Below, in pieces: positions 6,413-16,991 of a stretch of DNA of 35,593 nucleotides. The notes below the pieces were generated by a model. That model did not search any database and was not told where the DNA came from. It saw only the letters and a program-made list of their open reading frames with translations. Every line of letters starts with the position of its first letter. Positions within the stretch are counted from its first letter, which is position 1. Position numbers and translations under genes: made by a program. This stretch comes from Jatrophihabitans sp. (GTDB lineage Bacteria; Actinomycetota; Actinomycetes; Mycobacteriales; Jatrophihabitantaceae), in the NCBI GenBank assembly GCA_025963285.1, contig JAOPUX010000198.1:1-35593 (forward strand). Direction: 5' to 3'.

Positions 6413-8674
6413 ATGACAGAAAATTCTGCTTCTTCGGCTATCGCCGAGGGCATGGACGCCGACGCTGGCGTCTACGAAGCCGTCGCGGTCATCGACAACG
6501 GCAGCTTCGGCACCCGCACCATCCGTTTCGAGACGGGCCGGCTGGCCAAGCAGGCCGCTGGCTCGGTCGTCGCCTACCTCGACGACGACACCATGCTGCT
6601 GTCGGCCACCACGGCCGGCAAGCACCCCCGTGAGGGCTTCGACTTCTTCCCGCTGACGGTGGATGTCGAGGAGCGCATGTACGCCGCGGGCCGCATCCCC
6701 TGCTCGTTCTTCCGCCGTGAGGGCCGCCCGTCCGAGGACGCGATCCTCACCTGCCGCCTGATCGACCGCCCGCTGCGCCCGACCTTCATCAAGGGTCTGC
6801 GCAACGAGGTCCAGGTCGTCATCACGGTGATGGCGCTCAACCCGGACCACCAGTACGACGTGCTCGCGATCAACGCCGCGTCGGCCTCCACGCAGATCTC
6901 GGGCCTGCCCTTCGACGGCCCGGTCGGCGCTACTCGCGTCGCCCTGATCGACGGCCAGTGGGTCGGCTTCCCGACCTTCTCCGAGGCCGAGCGGGCCACC
7001 TTCGACATGGTCGTCGCCGGCCGCGTCCTCGAGTCCGGTGACGTCGCGATCATGATGGTCGAGGCCGAGGCCACCGAGAACACCCTCGAGCTCATCGAGG
7101 GTGGCGGCGTGAAGCCGACCGAGGAGGTCGTGGCCGAGGGCCTCGAGGCCTCGAAGGTCTTCATCGCCCAGCTGTGCAAGGCCCAGGCCGAGCTGGCCGC
7201 CGTGGCCGCCAAGCCGGTCCGTAGCTTCCCGGTCTTCCTCGACTACCAGGACGACGTCCTGGAGGCCGTCTCTGCCGCCGTCTCCGAGCCGCTGGCGCGT
7301 GCGCTGCAGATCGCCGACAAGCAGGAGCGCGAGGAGGAGCTCGACCGCCTCAAGGATCTGGCCAAGGAGCTCGTGGGCCCGAACTTCGAGGGTCGCGAGA
7401 ACGAGATCAGCCCGGCCTACAAGTCGCTGAACAAGAAGCTGATCCGCCAGCGCATCCTGCGCGACAAGATCCGCATCGACGGCCGCGGCCTGGCCGACAT
7501 CCGTACCCTTTCGGCCGAGGTCGAGGTCGTTCCGCGCGTCCACGGCTCGGCGCTCTTCCAGCGCGGTGAGACCCAGATCCTGGGCATCACCACGTTGAAC
7601 ATGCTGGGCATGGAGCAGAAGCTCGACACGCTCTCCCCGGAGCGCACGAAGCGCTACATGCACAACTACAACTTCCCGCCGTACAGCACCGGCGAGACCG
7701 GCCGCGTCGGTTCGCCGAAGCGCCGCGAGATCGGTCACGGAGCGCTCGCCGAGCGGGCCCTCATCCCGGTCCTGCCGAACCGCGACGAGTTCCCCTACGC
7801 GATCCGTCAGGTCTCCGAGGCCCTCGGCTCCAACGGCTCCACCTCGATGGGTTCGGTCTGCGCCTCGACGCTGGGCCTGCTCAACGCCGGTGTGCCGCTG
7901 AAGGCGCCGGTCGCCGGCATCGCCATGGGCCTGGTCTCCGACACCGTCGACGGCCAGACCGAGTACGTCGCCCTCACCGACATCCTCGGTGCGGAGGACG
8001 CCTTCGGCGACATGGACTTCAAGGTCGCCGGCACGAAGGAGTTCGTCACCGCCCTGCAGCTGGACACCAAGCTCGACGGCATCCCGTCGTCGGTGCTCGC
8101 CGCGGCCCTCAAGCAGGCCCGCGACGCCCGTCTGCACATCCTCGACGTCATGGCCGAGGCCATCGACGGCCCGGACGAGATGAGCCCGTTCGCTCCTCGC
8201 GTCACCGTCGTGAAGATCCCGGTCGACAAGATCGGCGCGATCATCGGCCCCAAGGGCGCCATGATCAACTCGATCCAGGACGACACGGGCGCCCAGGTCA
8301 CCGTCGAGGACGACGGCACGATCTACGTCGGTGCCGCCGACGGTGCCTCGGCACAGGCCGCGGTCGACCTGATCAACGCCATCGCCAACCCGCAGATGCC
8401 GAAGGTCGGGGAGCGCTTCCTCGGCACGGTCGTGAAGACGGCCCAGTTCGGTGCCTTCGTGTCGCTGATGCCGGGCAAGGACGGTCTCGTCCACATCAGC
8501 AAGCTGGGCAAGGGCAAGCGAATCGGCAAGGTCGAGGACGTCGTCAACGTCGGTGACAAGCTGCAGGTCGAGATCGCCGAGATCGACCAGCGGGGCAAGA
8601 TCAGCCTCGTCCTGGTCGACGACGAGGCAGCTGCCTCCGACGCCGCTCCGGCCGAGACGGTCGCTGCGGAGTAA
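6413..8674 (+). CDS. pnp: Polynucleotide phosphorylase
   Basis: PNPase degrades RNA 3' to 5' by phosphorolysis and can add nucleotide tails. The 753-residue protein has the full arrangement: a first RNase PH domain ([35 protein letters not shown]), a helical linker, the catalytic second RNase PH domain ([54 protein letters not shown]), a KH domain ([16 protein letters not shown]) and a C-terminal S1 domain ([24 protein letters not shown]). The ATG at 6413 is chosen because GAGAGAGG (6394-6401) lies upstream; an in-frame ATG at 6374 lacks a ribosome site and sits inside the leader stem. The C-terminal tail is Ala/Glu-rich, as is common in actinobacteria. Confidence 0.97.
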   Translation: MTENSASSAIAEGMDADAGVYEAVAVIDNGSFGTRTIRFETGRLAKQAAGSVVAYLDDDTMLLSATTAGKHPREGFDFFPLTVDVEERMYAAGRIPCSFFRREGRPSEDAILTCRLIDRPLRPTFIKGLRNEVQVVITVMALNPDHQYDVLAINAASASTQISGLPFDGPVGATRVALIDGQWVGFPTFSEAERATFDMVVAGRVLESGDVAIMMVEAEATENTLELIEGGGVKPTEEVVAEGLEASKVFIAQLCKAQAELAAVAAKPVRSFPVFLDYQDDVLEAVSAAVSEPLARALQIADKQEREEELDRLKDLAKELVGPNFEGRENEISPAYKSLNKKLIRQRILRDKIRIDGRGLADIRTLSAEVEVVPRVHGSALFQRGETQILGITTLNMLGMEQKLDTLSPERTKRYMHNYNFPPYSTGETGRVGSPKRREIGHGALAERALIPVLPNRDEFPYAIRQVSEALGSNGSTSMGSVCASTLGLLNAGVPLKAPVAGIAMGLVSDTVDGQTEYVALTDILGAEDAFGDMDFKVAGTKEFVTALQLDTKLDGIPSSVLAAALKQARDARLHILDVMAEAIDGPDEMSPFAPRVTVVKIPVDKIGAIIGPKGAMINSIQDDTGAQVTVEDDGTIYVGAADGASAQAAVDLINAIANPQMPKVGERFLGTVVKTAQFGAFVSLMPGKDGLVHISKLGKGKRIGKVEDVVNVGDKLQVEIAEIDQRGKISLVLVDDEAAASDAAPAETVAAE

Positions 8675-8697
8675 CGCCCAACCGCGCGAACATCGAG

Positions 8698-8744
8698 GGC
8701 GCGCGATCCTGCTGGGGGAGTTCCCGCCGGCCGGATCGCGCGCC
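8698..8744 (+). terminator. Terminator after pnp
   Basis: GGCGCGCGATCC (8698-8709) and GGATCGCGCGCC (8733-8744) are perfect 12-base complements around a 23-base loop, followed by TTTGCTTT. It starts 24 bases after the pnp stop. This is the best intrinsic terminator in the window. Confidence 0.85.
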
Positions 8745-8771
8745 TTTGCTTTCGGTGTCGTGCTCACCAGA

Positions 8772-8824
8772 TTGCCTACGCTGTTGGCGGTTTGCGGGGC
8801 TGCAGGTGGCAACAGCGTGGGCAA
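8772..8824. repeat. Long hairpin upstream of the sulfate operon
   Basis: TTGCCTACGCTGTTG (8772-8786) pairs with CAACAGCGTGGGCAA (8810-8824): 14 Watson-Crick pairs and one G-U pair in RNA, with a 23-base loop. It lies beyond the pnp terminator and about 195 bases upstream of sbp. No T-run follows. It may be a second terminator, an RNA element or a dispersed palindrome. Confidence 0.7.
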
Positions 8825-8854
8825 ACAGGGGAGTACGCGGAGGCACGGCTGAAC

Positions 8855-8981
8855 TTAGGACGGTTATGTCCGTGTCTAGGGTGTTTTGTCCGTTGGCTGA
8901 GCGTGAGGCAGCGCCGTGCATTCATAAGAAACGCTCGCGCTTGTTTTCGTACTCTGTATTGTCTAGCGAAGCGACAGACAA
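8855..8981 (+). promoter_or_regulatory. Candidate control region of the sulfate importer operon
   Basis: The 344-base gap 8675-9018 holds the two hairpins described and then a stretch visibly richer in A and T than its surroundings (about 8850-9000). It contains a promoter-like pair TTAGGA (8855-8860) and TAGGGT (8877-8882), a direct repeat TGTCCGT at 8867-8873 and 8887-8893 exactly 20 bases apart, and an inverted repeat TTGTCT (8959-8964) / AGACAA (8976-8981). The two repeat types could be binding sites for the Rrf2 regulator encoded downstream. No known riboswitch was recognised. The assignment rests on sequence pattern alone. Confidence 0.3.
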
Positions 8982-9018
8982 AGTTGCATAACTTCCGAGG
9001 TCGAGGAGAACGAATCAG

Positions 9019-10140
9019 ATGATGACGTCAGTAGGCCGCAAGCGGTTCGCCGCTGCGCTGGGGCTCACTGCTGCTGCGGCGGTCGCGGTCAGCGGTTGTT
9101 CCTCCTCGGGCGGCTCGTCCTCGACGAAGTCCAGCGGCACGACCGCGGCCTTCACCTGCCCGGTCAGCACCTCCGGCCAGTGGACGCCCGCGATCGCCGC
9201 ACCGACGGCCACGCCGGCCACCACCAGCGCCAAGGGCAAGGTCAACATCGTTGGCTTTTCGACGCCGAAGCTGGCCTACGGCGCCGCCGAGACCGCCTTC
9301 AAGGCCACCCCGGCGGGCGCGGGCGTCTCCTTCTCCGAGTCCTACGGCCCGAGCGGCAGCCAGAGCAAGGCCGTCGCGGCCGGCCAGCCTGCCGACTACG
9401 TCGCCCTCTCGCTGGAGCCGGACGTCGCCAAGCTGGTGCCGAAGTTCATCGATGCGTCGTGGGACAGCAACGCGACGCAGGGCATCGTCTCGCAGTCGAT
9501 CGTGGTGATCGCGGTCCGTCCGGGGAACCCGAAGCACATCTGCGGCTGGAGCGACCTGATCAAGTCCGGCATCAAGATCGTCACCCCCGACCCGGCCACG
9601 TCCGGTTCGGCAAAGTGGAACATCATGGCCGCCTACAGCCACGTGCTCGAGGACGGCGGCACAGCGGCCCAGGGCCAGGCCTACCTCAAGTCCTTCTTCA
9701 AGAACGTCGTGGCCAAGCCGGACAGCGGCGCCGACGCCACCACCACGTTCCTCGCGGGCACCGGTGACGCTCTGATCTCCTACGAGAACGAGGCCATCGG
9801 CGCGCGCCAGGCGGGCAAGAAGCTCGACTACGTCGTCCCGAAGGAGTCCCTGCTCATCCAGAACCCGGGCGCTGTGACGGTGAAGGCCGGCCAGTCGGCC
9901 AAGGACTTCCTCGCCTACATCCAGAGCACCGCCGGGCAGACCGTCTTCGCAGCCAAGGGTTTCCGTCCGGTCACCAAGGGCGTCACCGTCGGTAGCGTCG
10001 CCGGCGCCAACGACCCGAGCAACCCGTTCCCGAACCCCGAGAAGCTCGAGACGATCGCCAACCTCGGCGGCTGGGACAAGGTGAACACCGAGTTCTTCGA
10101 TCCGACCAACGGCATCGTCATCAAGATCGAGGGCGACTGA
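9019..10140 (+). CDS. sbp: Sulfate ABC transporter substrate-binding lipoprotein
   Basis: The extracytoplasmic sulfate (or thiosulfate) receptor of the importer encoded by the next three genes. The N-terminus is a lipoprotein signal: basic GRKRF, a hydrophobic run, then AVSGC with the lipidated cysteine at residue 27, followed by a Ser/Gly-rich tether. The mature domain has Sbp family segments: YGPSGSQSKAVAAGQPADYVALS (the anion-binding stretch, about 109-131), PDPATSGSAKWNIMAAY, and ENEAIGARQAGKKLDYVVP. At 373 residues it is longer than the enteric protein because of the tether. Two adjacent ATGs (9019, 9022) are possible; GAGGAG at 9003-9008 favours either. A CysP role (thiosulfate) cannot be excluded. 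Confidence 0.92.
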   Translation: MMTSVGRKRFAAALGLTAAAAVAVSGCSSSGGSSSTKSSGTTAAFTCPVSTSGQWTPAIAAPTATPATTSAKGKVNIVGFSTPKLAYGAAETAFKATPAGAGVSFSESYGPSGSQSKAVAAGQPADYVALSLEPDVAKLVPKFIDASWDSNATQGIVSQSIVVIAVRPGNPKHICGWSDLIKSGIKIVTPDPATSGSAKWNIMAAYSHVLEDGGTAAQGQAYLKSFFKNVVAKPDSGADATTTFLAGTGDALISYENEAIGARQAGKKLDYVVPKESLLIQNPGAVTVKAGQSAKDFLAYIQSTAGQTVFAAKGFRPVTKGVTVGSVAGANDPSNPFPNPEKLETIANLGGWDKVNTEFFDPTNGIVIKIEGD

Positions 10141-10159
10141 TGATCGGACGCATCACCCG

Positions 10160-11005
10160 ATGACGCTGGCCGCGCCACCACTCGCGGTCTCCACAGCCGA
10201 CCGAGCCGAGTCCCCCAGCGGGGCTCGGCTCGGTCGGGTGTCCGGCCTTGGCCTGGGTACTGCCGTCATCTGGCTCAGCCTGCTGGTGCTGATCCCGCTC
10301 GCCGCCGTGGTCGCCAAGGCATTCGGCGGTGGGTGGAGCGGCTTCTGGCACGCCGTCACCCGGCACCAGGCCGTCCAGGCGCTCGAGCTGACGGTCGGCT
10401 CGTCGCTGATCGTCAGCCTGATCAACGCGGTGATGGGCACCCTGCTCGCCTGGGTGCTGGTGCGCGACAGCTTCCCGGGCAAACGGCTCGTCGAGATGGT
10501 GATCGACCTGCCCTTCGCCCTGCCGACGATCGTGGCCGGGCTCGTGCTGCTGGCCGTCTACGGCAACGGCAGCCCGATCCACCTCGACCTGTACGCCACC
10601 CAGCGGGGCGTGGCCTTCGCGCTGCTCTTCGTCACCCTGCCGTTCGTGGTCCGGGCGGTGCAGCCGGTGCTCATGGCGCTCGACACCGAGGCCGAGCTGG
10701 CCGCTGCGTGCCTGGGCGCCGGGCCGGTGACCGTCTTCCGGCGCATCGTGCTGCCACTGCTGCTCCCGGCGATCGTGTCAGGCGCCGGGCTGGGCTTCGC
10801 CCGGGCGATGGGGGAGTACGGCACCGTCCTGCTGCTCAGCGGCGGCCTGGCCAAGGCGCAGGTCTCCTCCCAATACGTCTACGGCCAGATCCAGAACTAC
10901 GACTACGTGGGCGCGGCGGCCACCGCCACCGTGCTGCTCTTCATCAGCCTCGCGGTGCTGGTCGGCCTCGATCTCCTGCAGCGACGGGCGGCGCGGCGTG
11001 GCTAG
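10160..11005 (+). CDS. cysT: Sulfate ABC transporter permease CysT
   Basis: First of two permease subunits that form the membrane channel. The 281-residue protein has about six hydrophobic helices; the first is GTAVIWLSLLVLIPLAAVV. The cytoplasmic coupling loop that contacts the ATPase is visible as EAELAAACLGAGPVTVFRRIVLPLLLP. ALPTIVAGLVLLAVYG and GYGTVLLLSGG-like segments (EYGTVLLLSGG) are typical of the CysT/CysU family. The ATG at 10160 lies 20 bases after sbp without a strong ribosome site. Its stop overlaps the cysW start by 8 bases. Confidence 0.93.
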   Translation: MTLAAPPLAVSTADRAESPSGARLGRVSGLGLGTAVIWLSLLVLIPLAAVVAKAFGGGWSGFWHAVTRHQAVQALELTVGSSLIVSLINAVMGTLLAWVLVRDSFPGKRLVEMVIDLPFALPTIVAGLVLLAVYGNGSPIHLDLYATQRGVAFALLFVTLPFVVRAVQPVLMALDTEAELAAACLGAGPVTVFRRIVLPLLLPAIVSGAGLGFARAMGEYGTVLLLSGGLAKAQVSSQYVYGQIQNYDYVGAAATATVLLFISLAVLVGLDLLQRRAARRG

Positions 11006-11813
11006 CACGGCGGTGGGTTCGCGCCGGTCGCGCTACGGGCTGCGCGCCGTCGGGCTGGTCTACGTCGGTGCCATCGTGCTGATCCCGCTCTACGTGATCA
11101 CCTACCGCACCGTCGCCGACGGCTGGTCGACGTTCTGGGCCGCCATCAGCTCCGACGAGGCGGTCACCGCGTTCCGTCTCACCGGTGAGGTGGCGGTGGC
11201 TGCGGTCGTGATCAACACTGTGTTCGGGGTCGGGGTGGCCCTGCTGCTGAGCCGCTACTCGTTCCGCGGGCGGCGGGTGCTCAGCGCGCTGGCGGACCTG
11301 CCGATCTCGGTCTCCCCGATCGTGGTCGGCCTGGCCCTGGTGCTGGTCTACGGCCCCGCCACGGGCTGGTTCGGCAAGCATCTGAGCTTCCAGATCATCT
11401 ATGCCCTGCCCGGCATGGTGCTGGCCACCGCGTTCGTCTCGCTGCCGCTGATGCTGCGCGAGCTCGTCCCGGTGCTGGAGGAGGCCGGCGACGACATGGA
11501 GCAGGCGGCGCGGGTGCTCGGCGCGAGTGCCCGGCAGCGCTTCGTGCGGATCACGCTGCCTACGATCCGCCCCGCGCTGATGTACGGCCTGGTGCTCACC
11601 TTCGCCCGCTCGATCGGGGAGTTCGGCGCCATACGAGTGGTCTCGGGCAACATCCAGGGCTCCGGGCAGACCCAGACCACCACGCTGTTGATCGAGGACA
11701 AGTACCAGAACTTCGAGCCGGGCACCTACCAGCTCGCGATGGTCCTCGTCCTTGCCACCATCCTCGCCATCGTCCTCACCTCGTTCCGACGCTCCAAGGA
11801 GGACGTCTCATGA
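10998..11813 (+). CDS. cysW: Sulfate ABC transporter permease CysW
   Basis: Second permease subunit, 271 residues, about six hydrophobic helices beginning [16 protein letters not shown]. The coupling loop is [21 protein letters not shown], and the following [17 protein letters not shown] is characteristic of CysW. The GTG at 10998 lies within the end of cysT and the stop overlaps cysA as ATGA, so cysT, cysW and cysA are tightly coupled. Pairing with CysT forms the heterodimeric channel. Confidence 0.93.
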   Translation: MASTAVGSRRSRYGLRAVGLVYVGAIVLIPLYVITYRTVADGWSTFWAAISSDEAVTAFRLTGEVAVAAVVINTVFGVGVALLLSRYSFRGRRVLSALADLPISVSPIVVGLALVLVYGPATGWFGKHLSFQIIYALPGMVLATAFVSLPLMLRELVPVLEEAGDDMEQAARVLGASARQRFVRITLPTIRPALMYGLVLTFARSIGEFGAIRVVSGNIQGSGQTQTTTLLIEDKYQNFEPGTYQLAMVLVLATILAIVLTSFRRSKEDVS

Positions 11814-12745
11814 GTATCGAGACCCGCGGGATCGTGAAGCGCTTCGGTAACTTCGTCGCCCTCGACAACGTCGATCTGACGGTGGAGAGCGGGCGGCTCA
11901 CCGCGCTGCTCGGCCCGAGCGGCGGCGGCAAGTCCACGCTGCTGCGCATCATCGGTGGCCTGGAGACCGCCGACGAGGGCAGCGTGCGCATCGCCGGCGT
12001 CGAGTCCACCTCGATCCCGGCGCAGAAGCGCAACGTGGGCTTCGTCTTCCAGCACTACGCGGCGTTCAAGCACCTGTCGGTGTATCGCAACGTCGCCTTC
12101 GGCCTGGAGATCCGCAAGCGTCCCAAGGCCGAGATCAAGGCCCGCGTGGACGAACTGCTCGAACTCGTGCACCTGGAGCAGTTCGCGGACCGCCTGCCGG
12201 CCCAGCTCTCCGGCGGTCAGCGGCAGCGGATGGCGCTGGCCCGGGCCCTGGCTGTGGAGCCCTCCGTGCTGCTGCTCGACGAGCCCTTCGGCGCCCTCGA
12301 CGCGAAGGTGCGCCGCGAGCTGCGCGACTGGCTGCGTCGCCTGCACGACGACGTCCACGTCACCACCGTCTTCGTCACGCATGACCAGGAGGAGGCCCTG
12401 GAGGTGTCGGACGAGATCGTCGTGATCAACCACGGCAAGATCGAGCAGGTCGGCACGCCGTCGGACCTCTACGACAAGCCGGCCAACGACTTCGTGATGG
12501 AGTTCCTCGGCCCGGTCACGACCCTCGGTGGGCGGTTGGTGCGCCCGCACGACCTGGAGATCTTCCCCCACCACGTGGACAACGGGATCGAGGCCGAGGT
12601 GCTCCGGCTGCAGCGGATCGGCTTCGAGGTGCGGGTCGAGCTGCGTGCCGGGGCAGACGAGCCGTGGGCCCAGCTGACCCGCGGACAGGCCGAGGCGCTC
12701 GAATTGGCAGCCGGTTCCCGCGTGTGGGTGCGCCCGCTCGATTGA
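11810..12745 (+). CDS. cysA: Sulfate ABC transporter ATP-binding protein CysA
   Basis: The ATPase that powers sulfate import. Visible motifs: Walker [10 protein letters not shown] (residues 35-43), Q-loop glutamine 81 in FVFQHYAAF, signature [15 protein letters not shown] (from residue 133), Walker B VLLLDEP (153-159) and the switch histidine 191 in [10 protein letters not shown]. The C-terminal part after about 235 is a short TOBE-like domain ([16 protein letters not shown]). At 311 residues it is shorter than the roughly 360-residue enteric CysA, so the regulatory C-terminal region is reduced. The start overlaps cysW as ATGA. Together with sbp, cysT and cysW it completes an importer. Confidence 0.94.
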   Translation: MSIETRGIVKRFGNFVALDNVDLTVESGRLTALLGPSGGGKSTLLRIIGGLETADEGSVRIAGVESTSIPAQKRNVGFVFQHYAAFKHLSVYRNVAFGLEIRKRPKAEIKARVDELLELVHLEQFADRLPAQLSGGQRQRMALARALAVEPSVLLLDEPFGALDAKVRRELRDWLRRLHDDVHVTTVFVTHDQEEALEVSDEIVVINHGKIEQVGTPSDLYDKPANDFVMEFLGPVTTLGGRLVRPHDLEIFPHHVDNGIEAEVLRLQRIGFEVRVELRAGADEPWAQLTRGQAEALELAAGSRVWVRPLD

Positions 12746-12764
12746 TGTTTGCGAAGATGCGGGT

Positions 12765-13220
12765 GTGCAGATCTCGGCAAAGACGGATTACGCCATTCGC
12801 GCGTTGCTCAACCTCGCGGCTCATGAGCCGGAGCTGGTGAAGGTTGACACGATCGTGCGCGAGCAGGGACTGCCGCGGAAGTTCGTGGAGGCGATCCTCG
12901 GGGAGCTGCGCCGCGCGCAGATCGTGCGCAGCCAGCGCGGGGCCGATGGTGGGTACGCGCTGGCCCGGCCGGCCTCGGAGATCACGCTGGGCTCGGTGAT
13001 TCGGGCGGTCGACGGCCCGCTGGCCGAGGTGCGTGGGCTGCGTCCGAACGAGACGGAGTACACGGGGGTCGCCGAGCACCTGCCTGAGGTCTGGGTGGCG
13101 GTGCGCTCCAGCCTGCGCCGGGTGCTCGACGAGGTGACCCTGTCCCAGGTGCTCAGCGGCAAGCTGCCGGCGCACATCAAGAAGCTCGTCCAGGAGCCCG
13201 ACGCCTGGCTGCCGCGGTAG
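12765..13220 (+). CDS. Rrf2 family transcriptional regulator without cysteines
   Basis: A 151-residue Rrf2 family winged-helix regulator. The family pattern is clear: SAKTDYAIRALLNLA at the N-terminus, the helix-turn-helix IVREQGLPRKFVEAILGELRRAQIV (about 28-52), and the wing QRGADGGYALARPASEITLGSVIRAVDGPLA. The three cysteines that bind an iron-sulfur cluster in IscR, NsrR and RsrR are absent; the protein has no cysteine at all. That fits CymR-like members, which control sulfur and cysteine genes, and its place 19 bases after cysA suggests it regulates this operon; both points are inferred. The GTG at 12765 has no obvious ribosome site, but GAAGAT six bases upstream fits the loose leaderless spacing. 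Confidence 0.88.
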   Translation: MQISAKTDYAIRALLNLAAHEPELVKVDTIVREQGLPRKFVEAILGELRRAQIVRSQRGADGGYALARPASEITLGSVIRAVDGPLAEVRGLRPNETEYTGVAEHLPEVWVAVRSSLRRVLDEVTLSQVLSGKLPAHIKKLVQEPDAWLPR

Positions 13221-13226
13221 CGGGAG

Positions 13227-13721
13227 ATGCAGCTGGAGCTCGCGCAGGGCGACATCACCCGGATGCGGGTCGACGCGATCGTCAACGCGGCGAACTCGTC
13301 CCTCTTCGGCGGTGGCGGCGTCGACGGTGCGATCCACAAGCGGGGTGGCAGGGCGATCCTGGCCGAGTGCCGCAAGCTGCGCGACACCCGCTTCCCGGAC
13401 GGCCTCCCCGCCGGGCGGGCCGTGGCCACGACCGCCGGCAAGCTCGATGCGAAGTGGGTCATCCACACCGTCGGGCCGATCTATCGCCGCGGCGACGCCG
13501 AGACGCTGCGCTCCTGCTACAGCGAGTCGCTGGCCGTGGCCGCCGAGCTCGGGGCCCAGACGGTGGCCTTCCCGCTGATCTCGGCCGGCGCCTTCGGCTG
13601 GCCGGTCGAGGACGCGATCGTCCAGGCGCGCGACGCGATTCGGGCGGCCCCAAACGCCGGCGTGGCGATCCTGGTGCTCTTTGCCGCGGACACCTTGGCC
13701 ACGGCCCAGCGGCTCGTCTGA
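13227..13721 (+). CDS. Macrodomain protein, likely O-acetyl-ADP-ribose deacetylase
   Basis: A 164-residue single macrodomain of the YmdB / MacroD type, which binds ADP-ribose and often removes O-acetyl or ADP-ribosyl groups. Diagnostic motifs are GDITRMRVDAIVNAANSSL at residues 8-26 (with the adenine-binding Asp and catalytic-site Asn), GGGGVDGAIHKRGG, WVIHTVGPIY, and the phosphate-binding loop FPLISAGAFGWP. The gene starts 6 bases after the Rrf2 stop, so they are probably co-transcribed. Why a macrodomain should be in a sulfur-related operon is not clear. Substrate is inferred from family, not proven. Confidence 0.9.
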   Translation: MQLELAQGDITRMRVDAIVNAANSSLFGGGGVDGAIHKRGGRAILAECRKLRDTRFPDGLPAGRAVATTAGKLDAKWVIHTVGPIYRRGDAETLRSCYSESLAVAAELGAQTVAFPLISAGAFGWPVEDAIVQARDAIRAAPNAGVAILVLFAADTLATAQRLV

Positions 13722-13741
13722 GCCTGTTGCGGGGCGACCCA

Positions 13742-13753
13742 TAGGATTGCCGG
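13742..13753 (+). promoter_or_regulatory. Leaderless-type -10 element for the M16 peptidase
   Basis: TAGGAT at 13742-13747, then six bases, then the ATG at 13754. No ribosome binding site and no strong -35. It gives the M16 - dapB group a promoter separate from the macrodomain gene upstream. Confidence 0.6.
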
Positions 13754-16261
<2,508 letters not shown>

Positions 16262-16279
16262 GGCTTTGGGCGGGCGGCT

Positions 16280-16906
16280 CTAGGCGCGGCCGACATGCGT
16301 GTCGAGCCAGGTCACCAGCGGTGTCAGGGCCCGCCAGGCCTTCACGATCTCCGTCTGCGCCCGCTTGGTCTGCAGCCACTCGGGGGAGCCGAAGCTCTTG
16401 CTGGCGGTCAGGGTCTTGTGGCGGAGCAGGTCGCCGCGCGGGTGGTCCTTCGGGTAGGCCGACGGCACCCTCGTCAGCCGCTGCCCGCCGATCGTCATGC
16501 CCTTCTTCGTCACCTCGCTGATCGCCCGCTCCAGGGCCGGCCCGGCGACGTCGTCGGCGACGGCCCGGCGCAGCCGCTCGACCTGCGGGGTTTCGCTCTG
16601 CCAGTAGCCGGCCGCCACGAAGAGCCCGTCGGCCCCGAGCTGGACGTACACCGACGACTCGCCGAACCAGGCGCCCTGGTGCGTCTTGTACGGCGTCTTG
16701 TCCTTGGCGAAGCGGACATCCCGGTAGGGGCGGAAGAGCTTCGCCGGGCCGAACTCCTTCTCCACGGCTGCGACCAGTGCCTCCATCGGGGCCTTCACCG
16801 ACTCGTCGTAGACGTGCTTGTGTGCGGCCCAGAACGTCTTGGAGTTGTCGTCCTCGAGGTCCTCGTAGAAGTCCAGGGCAGCGACGGGGAATCCGGTGAA
16901 ACTCAC
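16280..16906 (-). CDS. DUF2461 family protein
   Basis: A 208-residue protein of the DUF2461 family, function unknown. Family features are the N-terminal GFPVAALDFYEDLEDDNSKTFW, the segment LFRPYRDVRFAKDKTPYKTH (about 58-77) and VYVQLGADGLFVAAGYW. The GTG start at 16906 is supported by a leaderless-type hexamer TAGGGT on the minus strand at 16918-16913, exactly six bases upstream. It converges with the TPR membrane protein; only 18 bases separate the two stops. It marks the left edge of the accessory block. Confidence 0.88.
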   Translation of the reverse strand: MSFTGFPVAALDFYEDLEDDNSKTFWAAHKHVYDESVKAPMEALVAAVEKEFGPAKLFRPYRDVRFAKDKTPYKTHQGAWFGESSVYVQLGADGLFVAAGYWQSETPQVERLRRAVADDVAGPALERAISEVTKKGMTIGGQRLTRVPSAYPKDHPRGDLLRHKTLTASKSFGSPEWLQTKRAQTEIVKAWRALTPLVTWLDTHVGRA

Positions 16907-16918
16907 CCCAGCACCCTA
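16907..16918 (-). promoter_or_regulatory. Leaderless-type -10 element for the DUF2461 gene
   Basis: On the minus strand TAGGGT (16918 to 16913), six bases, then GTG at 16906. No ribosome binding site is needed or seen. Confidence 0.55.
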
Positions 16919-16965
16919 GCTCTGGCGCCGGTCGCTCGGTCGGGCGCACGACGCTGTCGGGCCAC

Positions 16966-16982
16966 GGTGCCAAAACGGCACC
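16966..16982. promoter_or_regulatory. Palindromic operator of the former vapBC locus
   Basis: GGTGCC (16966-16971), AAAAC, GGCACC (16977-16982): a perfect inverted repeat ending 9 bases before the ATG of the vapBC remnant. This position and shape suit a ribbon-helix-helix antitoxin operator. The assignment is inferred from context. Confidence 0.55.
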
Positions 16983-16991
16983 ATCAAGCGA

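Noticed and set aside
6410-8824. Open frame of 804 codons on the minus strand opposite pnp
   Set aside because: It mirrors the codon pattern of pnp; the translated sequence is low-complexity Asp/Leu/Val/Arg and has no domain. A typical high-GC shadow.
8675-9018. A SAM, cobalamin or other known riboswitch before the sulfate operon
   Set aside because: I looked for conserved cores and found none; only hairpins and short repeats are visible.
9019-12745. Molybdate or phosphate rather than sulfate importer
   Set aside because: The receptor has Sbp-type segments and there are two distinct permeases of CysT and CysW type; molybdate systems have one permease gene.
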